NCBI GenBank assembly: GCA_038320555.1
Contig: JBBQEJ010000156.1
Coordinates: 1-11,879 of the forward strand
Source: JALZOC01 sp038320555
Lineage (GTDB): Bacteria; Acidobacteriota; Vicinamibacteria; Vicinamibacterales; 2-12-FULL-66-21
Length of the DNA stretch: 11,879 nt
Direction of reading: 5' to 3'
The notes beneath the pieces are model-generated. The model searched no databases. It was not told where the DNA came from and saw only the letters and a program-made list of their open reading frames with translations. Shown here piece after piece: positions 1-5,877 of the stretch. A program made the position numbers and the translations under genes. Positions within the stretch are counted from its first letter, which is position 1. Every line of letters begins with the position of its first letter.

Positions 1-303
1 CAGTGGATCGAGCAACGCGCGGGCGAGGTCCCCGCGGAGGTGAGGGCGCGCATACATTTTGCGCGCGCCATCGCGCTCGATCCGCAGGTGCTGCTGATGG
101 AGCATCCAACCGCCGCGCTTGACGAAGGAGCACGCGCCGCAGTTGGAGCGCTCGTCGCGCGCGTCTGCCAGGCGCGCGCGCTGACGGCGCTGGCGATTAC
201 GCTGGATACGGTCTTTGCCGCCACCGCCGCGCAGAGGACGCTGACGCTGCAGCCGGCCACCGGGCAGCTTGTGGCCGCCCGGCGCGGCTGGTGGGGGCGG
301 TAA
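1..303 (+). CDS. ABC transporter ATP-binding protein, C-terminal fragment
   Basis: The frame is open from base 1 and ends at TAA 301-303, giving about 100 residues; the 5' end lies outside the window. The visible part matches the second half of an ABC nucleotide-binding domain. A degenerate signature helix (RARIHFARAIALDP) is followed by a Walker B-like strand and D-loop (VLLMEHPTAALDE). The usual LSGG is replaced by PAEV, and the Walker B aspartate appears as M or E in LLMEHPT, so ATPase activity may be reduced or the family divergent. Such variants occur among Mla-like and lipid-export ATPases, but that is only a guess. The gene converges on sodC, and its stop codon forms the outer edge of a long inverted repeat. 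Confidence 0.7.
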   Translation, partial: QWIEQRAGEVPAEVRARIHFARAIALDPQVLLMEHPTAALDEGARAAVGALVARVCQARALTALAITLDTVFAATAAQRTLTLQPATGQLVAARRGWWGR

Positions 304-415
304 AGTTCTAACGTTCTAACGTTCTAAAGTTCCAACCGTTCTAAGGTTCCAACCGGTTCTAAAACTGGAGCTCTAGCAGGTTGGAACTCTAGAACGTTAG
401 AACGTTAGAACGTTA
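301..415. repeat. Long inverted repeat between convergent genes (probable bidirectional terminator)
   Basis: The arms at 301-337 and 379-415 are 37 bases each and pair with two mismatches by my count, around a 41-base loop. Each arm is built from tandem copies of an 8-base unit, GTTCTAAC or its variants GTTCTAAA and GTTCCAAC. The loop holds further variants of the same unit. The outermost three bases of each arm are the TAA stop codons of the two convergent genes (301-303 on plus, 413-415 read on minus). The RNA from either strand would fold into a long hairpin, so a bidirectional terminator or RNA-end stabiliser is the likely role. It could also be a dispersed intergenic repeat of the genome. 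Confidence 0.85.
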
Positions 416-1003
416 TTGCTTATTAATAACCCCGCACGCGATCCTGGGGCCGCCGCTGACGCCCGACTTTGGCTCGCCGGTGATCCCTTGATCAGGATTC
501 GCATGAATGATGATAGCGCTGGCGTCCGCGTCGAAAAGCGACAAGGGACCGTCCGACAACGTCACGCGGGTGGTCGAGACTTTCATCGTACCCCGGCCGT
601 TGGCAGTCACAATCAGTTGCGGCACGTCACCCATGTGGAATGGGTGATTCGCGTCCGGATCCATATTCCCCGCTGGACCGGGATCGAAGTGTCCCCCCGC
701 GGCCGCAAAGTCCGGTTCGCATTTCCCCACCGCGTGCAGATGCACGCCGTGCATGCCAGGCTTCAGGCCCGTGACAGCGATAGTGATGTCGACGATCTTC
801 CCGGTGCCAATCGTGCGCTCGACGAAATCGGCGGTGCCCGAGATACCGTCGCCCTTGATGACGGCGTGCGCATGCGCGGGGGCGGCTGCGGCCGCCTTGG
901 GCGCCGCGCCACCGGCCGGCGCGGCCGGCGTCTGGGCGAGCGCGACTCCGCACGAGGTGGCTGCCACCACCATGACGGCGATCGAAAGATTCCAGAGCTT
1001 CAT
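413..1003 (-). CDS. sodC: Periplasmic Cu/Zn superoxide dismutase
   Basis: This 196-residue protein would dismutate superoxide to peroxide and oxygen outside the cytoplasm. A signal peptide covers residues 1-23 (hydrophobic core, then VALA before Q), followed by an Ala/Pro-rich linker to about residue 43. The catalytic domain shows the copper-site pattern HGVHLH (H88, H90), the bridging histidine in GGHFDP (H105), likely zinc ligands in NHPFHMGD (H120, H123, D126), H167 in IIHAN, and the C-terminal signature GPRIACGVI with the active-site Arg187. Cys95 and Cys190 are placed for the conserved disulfide. The usual zinc-loop histidine shortly after GGHFDP is not obvious, so H120 may replace it. 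The ATG at 1003 is chosen because AGGAGG (1019-1014) lies 10 bases upstream and the signal peptide starts there; the frame stays open further upstream but only antisense to the HAD gene. Confidence 0.93.
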   Translation of the reverse strand: MKLWNLSIAVMVVAATSCGVALAQTPAAPAGGAAPKAAAAAPAHAHAVIKGDGISGTADFVERTIGTGKIVDITIAVTGLKPGMHGVHLHAVGKCEPDFAAAGGHFDPGPAGNMDPDANHPFHMGDVPQLIVTANGRGTMKVSTTRVTLSDGPLSLFDADASAIIIHANPDQGITGEPKSGVSGGPRIACGVINKQ

Positions 1004-1013
1004 GTTCAACGAT

Positions 1014-1033
1014 CCTCCTGAACCGAGATTGTA
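1014..1033 (-). promoter_or_regulatory. sodC -10 element and ribosome binding site
   Basis: Read on minus, TACAAT (1033-1028) is a good sigma-70 type -10 box, and AGGAGG (1019-1014) is a near-perfect Shine-Dalgarno sequence. The predicted leader is only about 18 bases. No clear -35 box is seen; that position falls inside the start of the divergent HAD gene. Confidence 0.5.
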
Positions 1034-1046
1034 GATCGATGCCTCT

Positions 1047-1784
1047 ATGAACACGATGCAGAAACTCGTTCTCTTCGATATCGACGGCACCCTCGTCCTG
1101 ACGGGCGGCGCGGGAATCCGCGCGATGAATCGCGCCTGCGAGGAGCTCGTCGGCCATCCGCTTGCGCTCGACGGCATTCCGGTTGCCGGCAGGACCGATC
1201 GCATCATCCTCACGGATGTGGTGGCGCGCGCGGGCCACGCGTTGGACGACGGGCTGCTCGAGCGGCTCCGCGAGGGGTATATCTCCAACCTGCGCGAAGA
1301 GATCGAGCGACCAGGCCGCACGCAGTCGTTCGAATCGCTCGGCCCACGCGGCGGCGTGAAAGCGGTCATGCCGGGGATTCGCGAACTGCTCGACGTGCTC
1401 GAGCGGCGCGAAGACATCTTCCTCGGACTCTTGACGGGGAACTTCGAGGCCGGCGCCCGCATCAAGCTCGAGCACTTCGACTTATGGCGCTACTTTCGCT
1501 GCGGCGCCTACGGAGACGATGCGGCCGATCGAAACGAGCTCGTGCCGTTCGCGCTCGAGCGCGCGCGGCGGTGCGGGTTGCCCGACATCTCCCCGCACCA
1601 TATCCTCGTCGTCGGCGACACGCCGCACGATGTCGCATGCGCGCGGGCCGTCGGGGCCACGCCCGTGGCCGTTGCCACCGGTGGATTCACTGTGGAGCAG
1701 CTGCGCGAGAGCGGGGCGGAGATTGTGTTTCAGGATTTGAGCAGGACGAGCGAGTTTTTGAATCTGCTCGGCGAGACGTCTTGA
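1047..1784 (+). CDS. HAD-superfamily hydrolase (phosphoglycolate phosphatase-like)
   Basis: This 245-residue protein belongs to the haloacid dehalogenase phosphatases. Motif I is DIDGTL (nucleophile D11, acid/base D13), motif II is LLTGN (T130), motif III is probably K140, and motif IV is VGDTPHD (D191, D195). A helical cap between residues 20 and 100 points to the C1-cap subgroup, which includes Gph-type phosphatases and beta-phosphoglucomutases. The substrate cannot be told from sequence; small phosphorylated metabolites are usual. The gene diverges from sodC with 43 bases between starts. Neither ATG 1047 nor ATG 1056 has a clear Shine-Dalgarno; the first is kept because it sits free of the motif and both give the same domain. 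No operon partner is seen. Confidence 0.85.
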   Translation: MNTMQKLVLFDIDGTLVLTGGAGIRAMNRACEELVGHPLALDGIPVAGRTDRIILTDVVARAGHALDDGLLERLREGYISNLREEIERPGRTQSFESLGPRGGVKAVMPGIRELLDVLERREDIFLGLLTGNFEAGARIKLEHFDLWRYFRCGAYGDDAADRNELVPFALERARRCGLPDISPHHILVVGDTPHDVACARAVGATPVAVATGGFTVEQLRESGAEIVFQDLSRTSEFLNLLGETS

Positions 1785-1865
1785 CCCCAAAATTTGCGCC
1801 ATAGGATCAGGTTTTTCGGTCAAGACCGCCCCCGCGTCAGGGCGTGACCAACAATGGGGCCTCGC

Positions 1866-1899
1866 GAGGCGGAGCCTCCATGGTCTGAGGCGGAGCCTC
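1866..1899. repeat. Two copies of a 13-base palindrome upstream of selC
   Basis: GAGGCGGAGCCTC occurs at 1866-1878 and again at 1887-1899. Each copy is a perfect 5-bp stem with a GGA loop, and together they could pair as a longer hairpin. They lie directly upstream of the selC -10 box. They may be a terminator for the HAD gene or a dispersed intergenic repeat. Confidence 0.7.
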
Positions 1900-1904
1900 G
1901 CTAG

Positions 1905-1910
1905 TACAAT
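1905..1910 (+). promoter_or_regulatory. selC promoter -10 box
   Basis: TACAAT lies 11 bases upstream of the mature 5' end of the selenocysteine tRNA, placing a start site near 1917. The -35 region overlaps the second GAGGCGGAGCCTC palindrome and shows no clear consensus. Confidence 0.5.
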
Positions 1911-1921
1911 GACGACTGAAC

Positions 1922-2019
1922 GGAAGTGAACGGGGCCCGGTGGCCCTCCCGGTCTTCAAAACCGGTCGCTGCCCACGTTTCGTGGGCGGGCTGGGTTCGA
2001 CTCCCAGGCGCTTCCGCCA
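1922..2019 (+). tRNA. selC: tRNA-Sec (anticodon TCA), selenocysteine tRNA
   Basis: The 98-base gene reads UGA and would carry selenocysteine made by SelA on seryl-tRNA. The acceptor arm pairs 1922-1928 with 2009-2015, with an eighth A/G mismatch position, followed by discriminator G2016 and encoded CCA 2017-2019. The D-stem has six pairs (1932-1937 with 1942-1947) around a four-base loop CGGT, diagnostic of bacterial tRNA-Sec. The anticodon arm is CCGGT/ACCGG with loop CTTCAAA, anticodon 1956-1958. The long variable arm is GCCCACG-TTT-CGTGGGC (1971-1987), and the T-arm is CTGGG/CCCAG around TTCGACT. The 8+5 acceptor/T-stem geometry fits SelB recognition. No selA, selB, selD or convincing selenoprotein is in this window, so they should be elsewhere in the genome. 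Confidence 0.97.
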
Positions 2020-2066
2020 GCCTTCGCCCCGCCCGGTAGCGCTCTGCGAAGGTGGGTTACGGCTGG
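2017..2066. repeat. Imperfect inverted repeat at the 3' end of selC
   Basis: CCAGCC (2017-2022) is complementary to GGCTGG (2061-2066), and CCTTCGC (2021-2027) to GCGAAGG (2046-2052). The element overlaps the encoded CCA of selC. It could be the tRNA terminator, although no T-run follows, or a palindromic repeat inserted against the tRNA end. Confidence 0.45.
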
Positions 2067-2159
2067 TAAACCAATCCCGCCTGAACATTGAATTGTGAAG
2101 GTCGAATCCGGTCTGGCGGAGCACCGCGCTCCGCCGGCCGGGTGTGCGAGGTGTGGGCG

Positions 2160-2366
2160 TCAGCTTTCGATCAGCCGGACTTCGCCGGCGCGCGGACCCT
2201 TGCCGGACTATTCCTGCGTGAATTCGACCCGCTGGCCCTCACGCAGCAGCTCGAAGACCGCGCCGCGCACCGAGCTGCGGTGGAAGAAGTGCTCGATTCC
2301 CGCCTCGTCGCGGATAAATCCGAAGCCCTTGTCGATCAAAAGGCGAGCGATCGTCCCGGTCGGCAT
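2160..2366 (-). pseudogene. Cold-shock-domain protein with internal amber stop
   Basis: Read on minus from ATG 2366, the frame gives a typical single cold-shock domain: MPTGTIARLLIDKGFGFIRD carries the RNP1-like KGFGFI, and IEHFFHRSSV carries the RNP2-like aromatic patch. A TAG at 2210-2208 interrupts after 52 residues, in VEFTQE-stop-SGKGPRAGEVRLIES; the frame then runs to TGA 2162-2160. Without the amber the protein would be 68 residues, the normal family length, and the lost tail is the conserved last strand. One base change from GAG would explain it. A CGGAGGA Shine-Dalgarno lies upstream, and a strong promoter sits about 185 bases before the start. It is either a recent nonsense mutant, a sequencing error or, less likely, an amber-suppressed gene. 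Cold-shock proteins act as RNA chaperones or single-strand nucleic acid binders. Confidence 0.8.
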
Positions 2367-2550
2367 ACCCGTGTCCTCCGATGAACGGCCCCGAGATCAT
2401 CCCGGGGGCTTCGCTCAAGCTGTGCCGCGGGATAAGGGCCGGAGGAGGCGGCCCGCGAAACTGCCGGGAAGCGCCGACGACCTGCCAAAGACCCCGCGCT
2501 CGCGGCGCCGGCCCGATCGGCCACCGCACGCTGAGCTTGAAAGCGGGGTC

Positions 2551-2579
2551 AGTGTAGGGAGTTCCGAGGGGGAAGTCAA
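2551..2579 (-). promoter_or_regulatory. Strong sigma-70 promoter for the cold-shock gene
   Basis: On minus, TTGACT (2579-2574) and TACACT (2556-2551) are separated by exactly 17 bases, the best sigma-70 match I found in the window. Transcription would start near 2544, leaving a leader of about 178 bases before ATG 2366. The promoter lies just after the stop of the zinc-ribbon gene and nothing else lies between it and the cold-shock ORF. Confidence 0.65.
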
Positions 2580-2593
2580 GAAAGCGGCAAGGG

Positions 2594-2800
2594 TTAGGGT
2601 TTACCCCCGAATCCTCCTTTTCCGGCCGGTTCCGGCGCCTTATGGACAGCTGGGCTGGCAGGCGGAACGGTGTAAGTCGTCCAGAAATGACGGCCACATC
2701 GAGGACACACCCAGAACTGGTCCGCCTTCCACGGCCCGTCAGGGACGGGATCGCGCATCTCCATATCGGTCCCGCAACGTTGGCACCGAAGCGTGAACAT
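2594..2800 (-). CDS. Small zinc-ribbon protein of unknown function
   Basis: The 68-residue product has two CxxC knuckles, CQRC (residues 6-9) and CPRC (32-35), as expected for a treble-clef or rubredoxin-like zinc ribbon. Between them is a distinctive acidic and aromatic stretch (MEMRDPVPDGPWKADQFWVC), followed by GRHFWTTY. The C-terminus from about residue 46 is Pro/Ala/Gly rich and probably disordered. The ATG at 2800 has no clear Shine-Dalgarno but the first knuckle follows at once, which fixes the start. TTGTAC (2845-2840) and TGTAGT (2823-2818) with a 16-base spacer are a weak candidate promoter giving a very short leader. The function is not recognised; binding of nucleic acid or protein through the ribbon is possible. 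The gene is divergent from the nucleotidyltransferase. Confidence 0.75.
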   Translation of the reverse strand: MFTLRCQRCGTDMEMRDPVPDGPWKADQFWVCPRCGRHFWTTYTVPPASPAVHKAPEPAGKGGFGGKP

Positions 2801-2941
2801 TTTTTGTAGGTCTCGGGACTACAGGGCTCAAGGCTCAGGGTACAACAGTTACAGAGTTCAGGACACGACATCGCTGACGGCCAGGGGCCATTGCGAGAGC
2901 GCGCAAGTACGCCACGACTCACTCGCCGGATAACTCCGCAT

Positions 2942-2947
2942 TACAAT
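2942..2947 (+). promoter_or_regulatory. -10 box placing transcription at the start codon (leaderless)
   Basis: TACAAT ends seven bases before ATG 2955 of the nucleotidyltransferase gene, so transcription should begin at or next to the start codon. No Shine-Dalgarno is present. The -35 region is poorly conserved. Confidence 0.5.
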
Positions 2948-2954
2948 CCGCGGA

Positions 2955-3551
2955 ATGGTGACGGGCATCATCCTCGCCGCGGGCCGGTCGACACGCATGG
3001 GAACGTCCAAGGCGTTGCTGATCGCCCCTGACGGCCGCACCTTTGTCGCGCGTCTGGCCGAGACGCTCTGCGAGGGAGGAGTGGATGCTCCGGTGGTCGT
3101 CGGCCGCGAAGACGACGATCTGCTTCGCGCTGAGGTCGAGACGATCGGCTGTGGCGTGGGCTTTGTGGCGAACGCTGACGCGGATGAGGGGGGACAGCTG
3201 TCGTCGCTCCTCGCAGGACTGCGCGAGGTGGACCGTCCCGGTGTTCGGGCGCTCATGGTGGTCCCCGTTGATGCCCCAATGGTGACGCCAGACACCGTCG
3301 CAGCACTGATTGCCACGTTCAGCGCCACCGGCGCACCGATCGTGCGTGCGCGTCATCGGGGATGGAACGGACACCCGGTCATCTTTTCGCGCGCGATGTT
3401 CGACGAGCTCCGCCGCGCGGATCCCGAGGCCGGCGCGAGGGCTGTGGTTCGCGCATACCAGAGGGCGCTCATCAACGTCGATGTGGATGACCCAGGGGTC
3501 GTCGGAGACGTCGATACTCCGGAGGACTACCGTAGGCTGTTCGGCTCGTGA
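2955..3551 (+). CDS. MobA/MocA-like NTP transferase
   Basis: The 198-residue protein has a complete GT-A type nucleotidyltransferase fold. The N-terminal nucleotide-binding loop is LAAGRSTRMGTSK (residues 7-19), followed by GQLSSLL (80-86), the metal-binding PVDAPMV (104-110), GHPVIF (139-144) and the terminal DVDTPED (185-191). This arrangement is typical of molybdenum cofactor cytidylyl- or guanylyltransferases (MocA, MobA), which attach CMP or GMP to molybdopterin, but the same family includes other nucleotidyltransferases. No molybdoenzyme, XdhC or CoxI gene is in the window, so the substrate stays open. The ATG at 2955 is the first in frame and immediately precedes the nucleotide-binding strand; the TACAAT box seven bases upstream suggests a leaderless transcript. 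It converges on the ABC exporter genes. Confidence 0.85.
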   Translation: MVTGIILAAGRSTRMGTSKALLIAPDGRTFVARLAETLCEGGVDAPVVVGREDDDLLRAEVETIGCGVGFVANADADEGGQLSSLLAGLREVDRPGVRALMVVPVDAPMVTPDTVAALIATFSATGAPIVRARHRGWNGHPVIFSRAMFDELRRADPEAGARAVVRAYQRALINVDVDDPGVVGDVDTPEDYRRLFGS

Positions 3552-3610
3552 GGGACGGATGCGACTGCGCATCGATTCAACGACAGCCACAGTAAGCAAC
3601 TGACGCAACC

Positions 3611-3710
3611 AAGATCAAACAGGACAGGAGAAAGTGAGGATCTTTGTTTTTGATGTCTCGCTGCGTGACACAAAAAAGAAATGATTCTCCCGTTCCTCCT
3701 GTTTGATCTT
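3611..3710. repeat. Long inverted repeat between convergent genes (probable terminator)
   Basis: AAGATCAAACAGGA (3611-3624) is perfectly complementary to TCCTGTTTGATCTT (3697-3710), and pairing continues inward between AGGAGAA and TTCTCC. A central T-rich stretch near 3643-3652 faces an A-rich stretch near 3670-3681 and can extend the stem. The element fills the gap between the stop codons of two convergent genes and would act as a terminator in both directions. Its sequence is unrelated to the repeat at 301-415, although placement and scale are the same. Confidence 0.75.
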
Positions 3711-3730
3711 CACAGTTCTCCATGCGGAAC

Positions 3731-4476
3731 TCAGATCTGGATCTTCGAGAACGAGTAGGCGCCTAGCGCCAGAAAGACCGCAGCGACCGCAGAGAGTACA
3801 GCCGCGTCGGTGCGGGCGCCGAAATGCGACCCGCCGATGAAGGCCCCGCGCAGGCCGTCGATCCCGTACGTCAATGGATCGATGCGCGTCGCCACGACGA
3901 GCCCGGCCGGCAGGTTGTTGAGCGGGTAGAGGGCGCCGGAAAGAAAGTAGATCGGCATCACCAGGAAATTCATGATCAGTTGAAAGCCCTGCATGTTCTG
4001 CAGCCGGGATCCGATTGTCGTGCCAAGCGCGGCGAACACGATGCTGATGAGCGCCATGAACATGACCGCGAGCGGCAGCGACGAGAGGTAAAGCGGGCGG
4101 AAACCGGTCAGGATACAGATCCCGATCACCAGCAGTCCCTGAATCATCGACACCGTGGCCCCGCCGAGCGTGCGCCCGATCATGATGTGCAGACGCGGCA
4201 CCGGCGCGACCAGCGTTTCCTTGAGAAAGCCGAACTGCCGGTCCCAGAGCAGACCGATGCCGGAAAAGATCGAGGAGAACAACACCGACATCCTATGACG
4301 CCCGGCGCCACGAACTGCAGATAGCTGCCTTGTCCGGCCTTTTCGAAGACAGGCCCCAGGCCGAAGCCGAGCGCCAGCAGATAGAGCAGCGGCTGCCCGA
4401 GCGATGCGATGATCTGCGCGCGCGAACGCGAGTAACGCTTGAGCTCACGCAGCCACAGGATATAGATCGCGCTCAC
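3731..4476 (-). CDS. ABC-2 type exporter permease (DrrB-like), frameshifted
   Basis: This is the membrane partner of the ATPase just upstream. Reading from GTG 4476 (GGAGG seven bases before, inside the end of the ATPase gene), the first 61 residues run to FVAPGVIG, then one base is missing at about 4290-4294 and the protein continues in another frame as MSVLFSSIFSGIGLLWDRQFG to TGA 3731. Restored length is 248 residues, normal for the family. The frame shows the amphipathic N-terminus, about six hydrophobic segments and the conserved RQFGFLKE(T)L and SGALYPLNNLPA regions of ABC-2 permeases. Substrates of the DrrAB type include hydrophobic drugs and lipids; none can be named here. The gene may be a pseudogene, or the missing base may be a sequencing error. 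Reinitiation at the internal ATG 4291 could not rebuild the first membrane segment. Confidence 0.85.
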
Positions 4477-4477
4477 C

Positions 4478-5263
4478 TTATCGCCTCCACATTTTCGCGA
4501 CCTGCCGCATCTGATCCGCGGCCCCGACGACCTCGTCGCGAATGGTCGAACCTGTCAAGGCGAGGAACGCATGCTCGAGCGAATCGGTCTTCGTCTGCGC
4601 CTTCAGCTCCTGCGAGGACCCCTGAGCGACGATGCGCCCGTGATCGATGATGGCAATCCGGTGTGCCACCCGGTCCGCTTCGTCCATGTAGTGCGTCGTG
4701 AGGAAGACCGTCACGCGCTCGGTGTCGTTCAGATGTTTGACGTGGGTCCACAGCTGGTTGCGGCTCTGCGGATCAAGGCCGAGCGTGGGTTCATCGAGAA
4801 ACAGGATCTTCGGTGTGTGAAGGAGCCCGCGCGCGATCTCCAGCCGCCGCTTCATCCCGCCGGAGAACGTCTTCACGAATCCCTGACGGCGATCCCACAG
4901 CTCGAACAGCGTGAGAAGCCTCTCGATGCGCTCGATGCGCGTCCGGCGCGGCACGTGATAGAGCACGCCGTGAAGCTCCATGTTTTCGTAGGCGGTCAGC
5001 TTGGAGTCAAGGCTGGGATCCTGGAACACGATTCCGAAACGCCGGCGAACGTCGTACGGACGGCTTCGCGGATCGATTCCGTCGATTGCAATCGTGCCGC
5101 TCGTGGGCGCGAGCAGCGTCGTGAGCATCTGGATCGTGGTAGTCTTTCCGGCGCCATTCGGTCCCAGAAACGCGAAGATCTCCCCCTCGGCGACGTCGAA
5201 GGACACGTGATCGACGGCTTTGATCTCACCGAAAGTCTTCACCAGGTCCTGAACGTGAATCAC
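4478..5263 (-). CDS. ABC transporter ATPase, DrrA-like
   Basis: The 261-residue ATPase is complete and should power the adjacent ABC-2 permease. Walker A is GPNGAGKT (residues 34-41), the Q-loop glutamine is Q81 in VFQDPSLD, the signature is FSGGMKRRLEIAR (133-145), Walker B is ILFLDEPT (153-160), the D-loop is GLD (162-164) and the switch histidine is H191. The QDPSLDSKLTAYENMELHG segment and the full length fit the daunorubicin-resistance (DrrA/CcmA) group of exporters. The start is GTG 5263, with GGGAGG (5273-5268) four bases upstream. The stop codon lies one base before the permease GTG, so the two genes are translationally coupled. All catalytic residues are intact even though the permease is frameshifted. 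Confidence 0.92.
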   Translation of the reverse strand: MIHVQDLVKTFGEIKAVDHVSFDVAEGEIFAFLGPNGAGKTTTIQMLTTLLAPTSGTIAIDGIDPRSRPYDVRRRFGIVFQDPSLDSKLTAYENMELHGVLYHVPRRTRIERIERLLTLFELWDRRQGFVKTFSGGMKRRLEIARGLLHTPKILFLDEPTLGLDPQSRNQLWTHVKHLNDTERVTVFLTTHYMDEADRVAHRIAIIDHGRIVAQGSSQELKAQTKTDSLEHAFLALTGSTIRDEVVGAADQMRQVAKMWRR

Positions 5264-5283
5264 GAAGCCTCCCGAAGGCCACT

Positions 5284-5311
5284 AGTGTAGACGCGACAAA
5301 GACGATCACAA
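5284..5311 (-). promoter_or_regulatory. Candidate promoter of the ABC exporter operon
   Basis: On minus, TTGTGA (5311-5306) and TACACT (5289-5284) are spaced by 16 bases. A start near 5277 would give a leader of about 14 bases that includes the GGGAGG ribosome site of the ATPase. The location between the decayed dioxygenase and the ATPase supports it. Confidence 0.5.
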
Positions 5312-5379
5312 AAAGTGCTCAGGAAGCGAGTTATCACAGATCTGTCCTTCAACCGCAAGAGCCCGCGGCGTCCGTCCAG

Positions 5380-5877
5380 GCGTTCCCTCACGGCAACCCG
5401 CTGAGAAGACTGATGTTGTGATCCGAGATCCGCCGCGTCGGTGACCGGCATGGTCGGTGAAACAGCACCCGGACCTGTATCACCATGGGAGATGCATTCT
5501 CCTCAACGGCGGGCGGTCTCGGTCCCGTACTCCGAGTAGTTGCCGGTGGAATCGCAGTGCCAGACTTCGACGTTCGCATTGGCCACGGCCGCGCAGGCGG
5601 CCGTCACGTTCACGACCTTGACCGTCAGCGTCAACAGCGTGCCCGTCTTCCCGTCGCGGATATCGCTCCGAATGATGTCCGTCAACGAGGGGTACGGGCC
5701 GGCTGTTTCAGTTGGCGTCACGGCACACGCGGTATTCGTCGATCCGGTCGTCGTGGTCGACGTCGACGTGGAAGTGTCGGGACTCGTCGGGGAACCACCG
5801 CATCGAAAGGCCAGCGCCGCGCCGGCCGCCCCCATTACGCCAAGCGCTTCACGCCGTCCAACTTTTCTATTGCTCAT
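5380..5877 (-). pseudogene. Intradiol dioxygenase-like lipoprotein or Tat protein, truncated
   Basis: From ATG 5877 (AAGGAA upstream) the frame encodes 124 residues and stops at TGA 5505-5503. A twin-arginine-like start (RKVGRREALGVMGAAGAALAF) is followed by Cys26 (a possible lipid-attachment cysteine), a Ser/Thr-rich linker, and the N-terminal half of the protocatechuate/intradiol dioxygenase family: CAVTPTETAGPYP, RSDIRDGKTG and VEVWHCDSTGNYSEYG. The C-terminal half with the iron-binding Tyr and HxH residues is absent. A weak remnant appears in another frame near 5430-5390 (ITTSVFSAGC, resembling the family's VTFTSVFPGC), which suggests decay by indels. The intact family opens aromatic rings between two hydroxyls; this copy cannot bind iron. 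The end coordinate of the remnant is approximate. Confidence 0.7.

Noticed and set aside
301..415. A CRISPR array made of the GTTCTAAC units
   Set aside because: The units are 8 bases long and contiguous, with no spacers; the element is a palindrome, not an array.
413..1465. A 350-residue minus-strand frame extending sodC upstream to 1465
   Set aside because: The upstream part is antisense to the HAD gene and is Ser/Arg-rich shadow sequence; the signal peptide and Shine-Dalgarno fix the start at 1003.
627..1475. A 282-residue minus-strand frame over sodC and the HAD gene
   Set aside because: It is the reverse or offset shadow of two well-supported genes and shows no domain.
2208..2210. TAG in the cold-shock gene as pyrrolysine
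   Set aside because: The family has an ordinary acidic residue there and nothing in the window points to a pyrrolysine system.
2239..2922. A 227-residue minus-strand frame across the cold-shock and zinc-ribbon region
   Set aside because: It overlaps both genes in another frame and has no recognisable motif.
5503..5505. TGA in the dioxygenase as a selenocysteine codon
   Set aside because: The downstream in-frame sequence lacks the iron-binding HxH, and the family does not use Sec; a family-like remnant sits in another frame.
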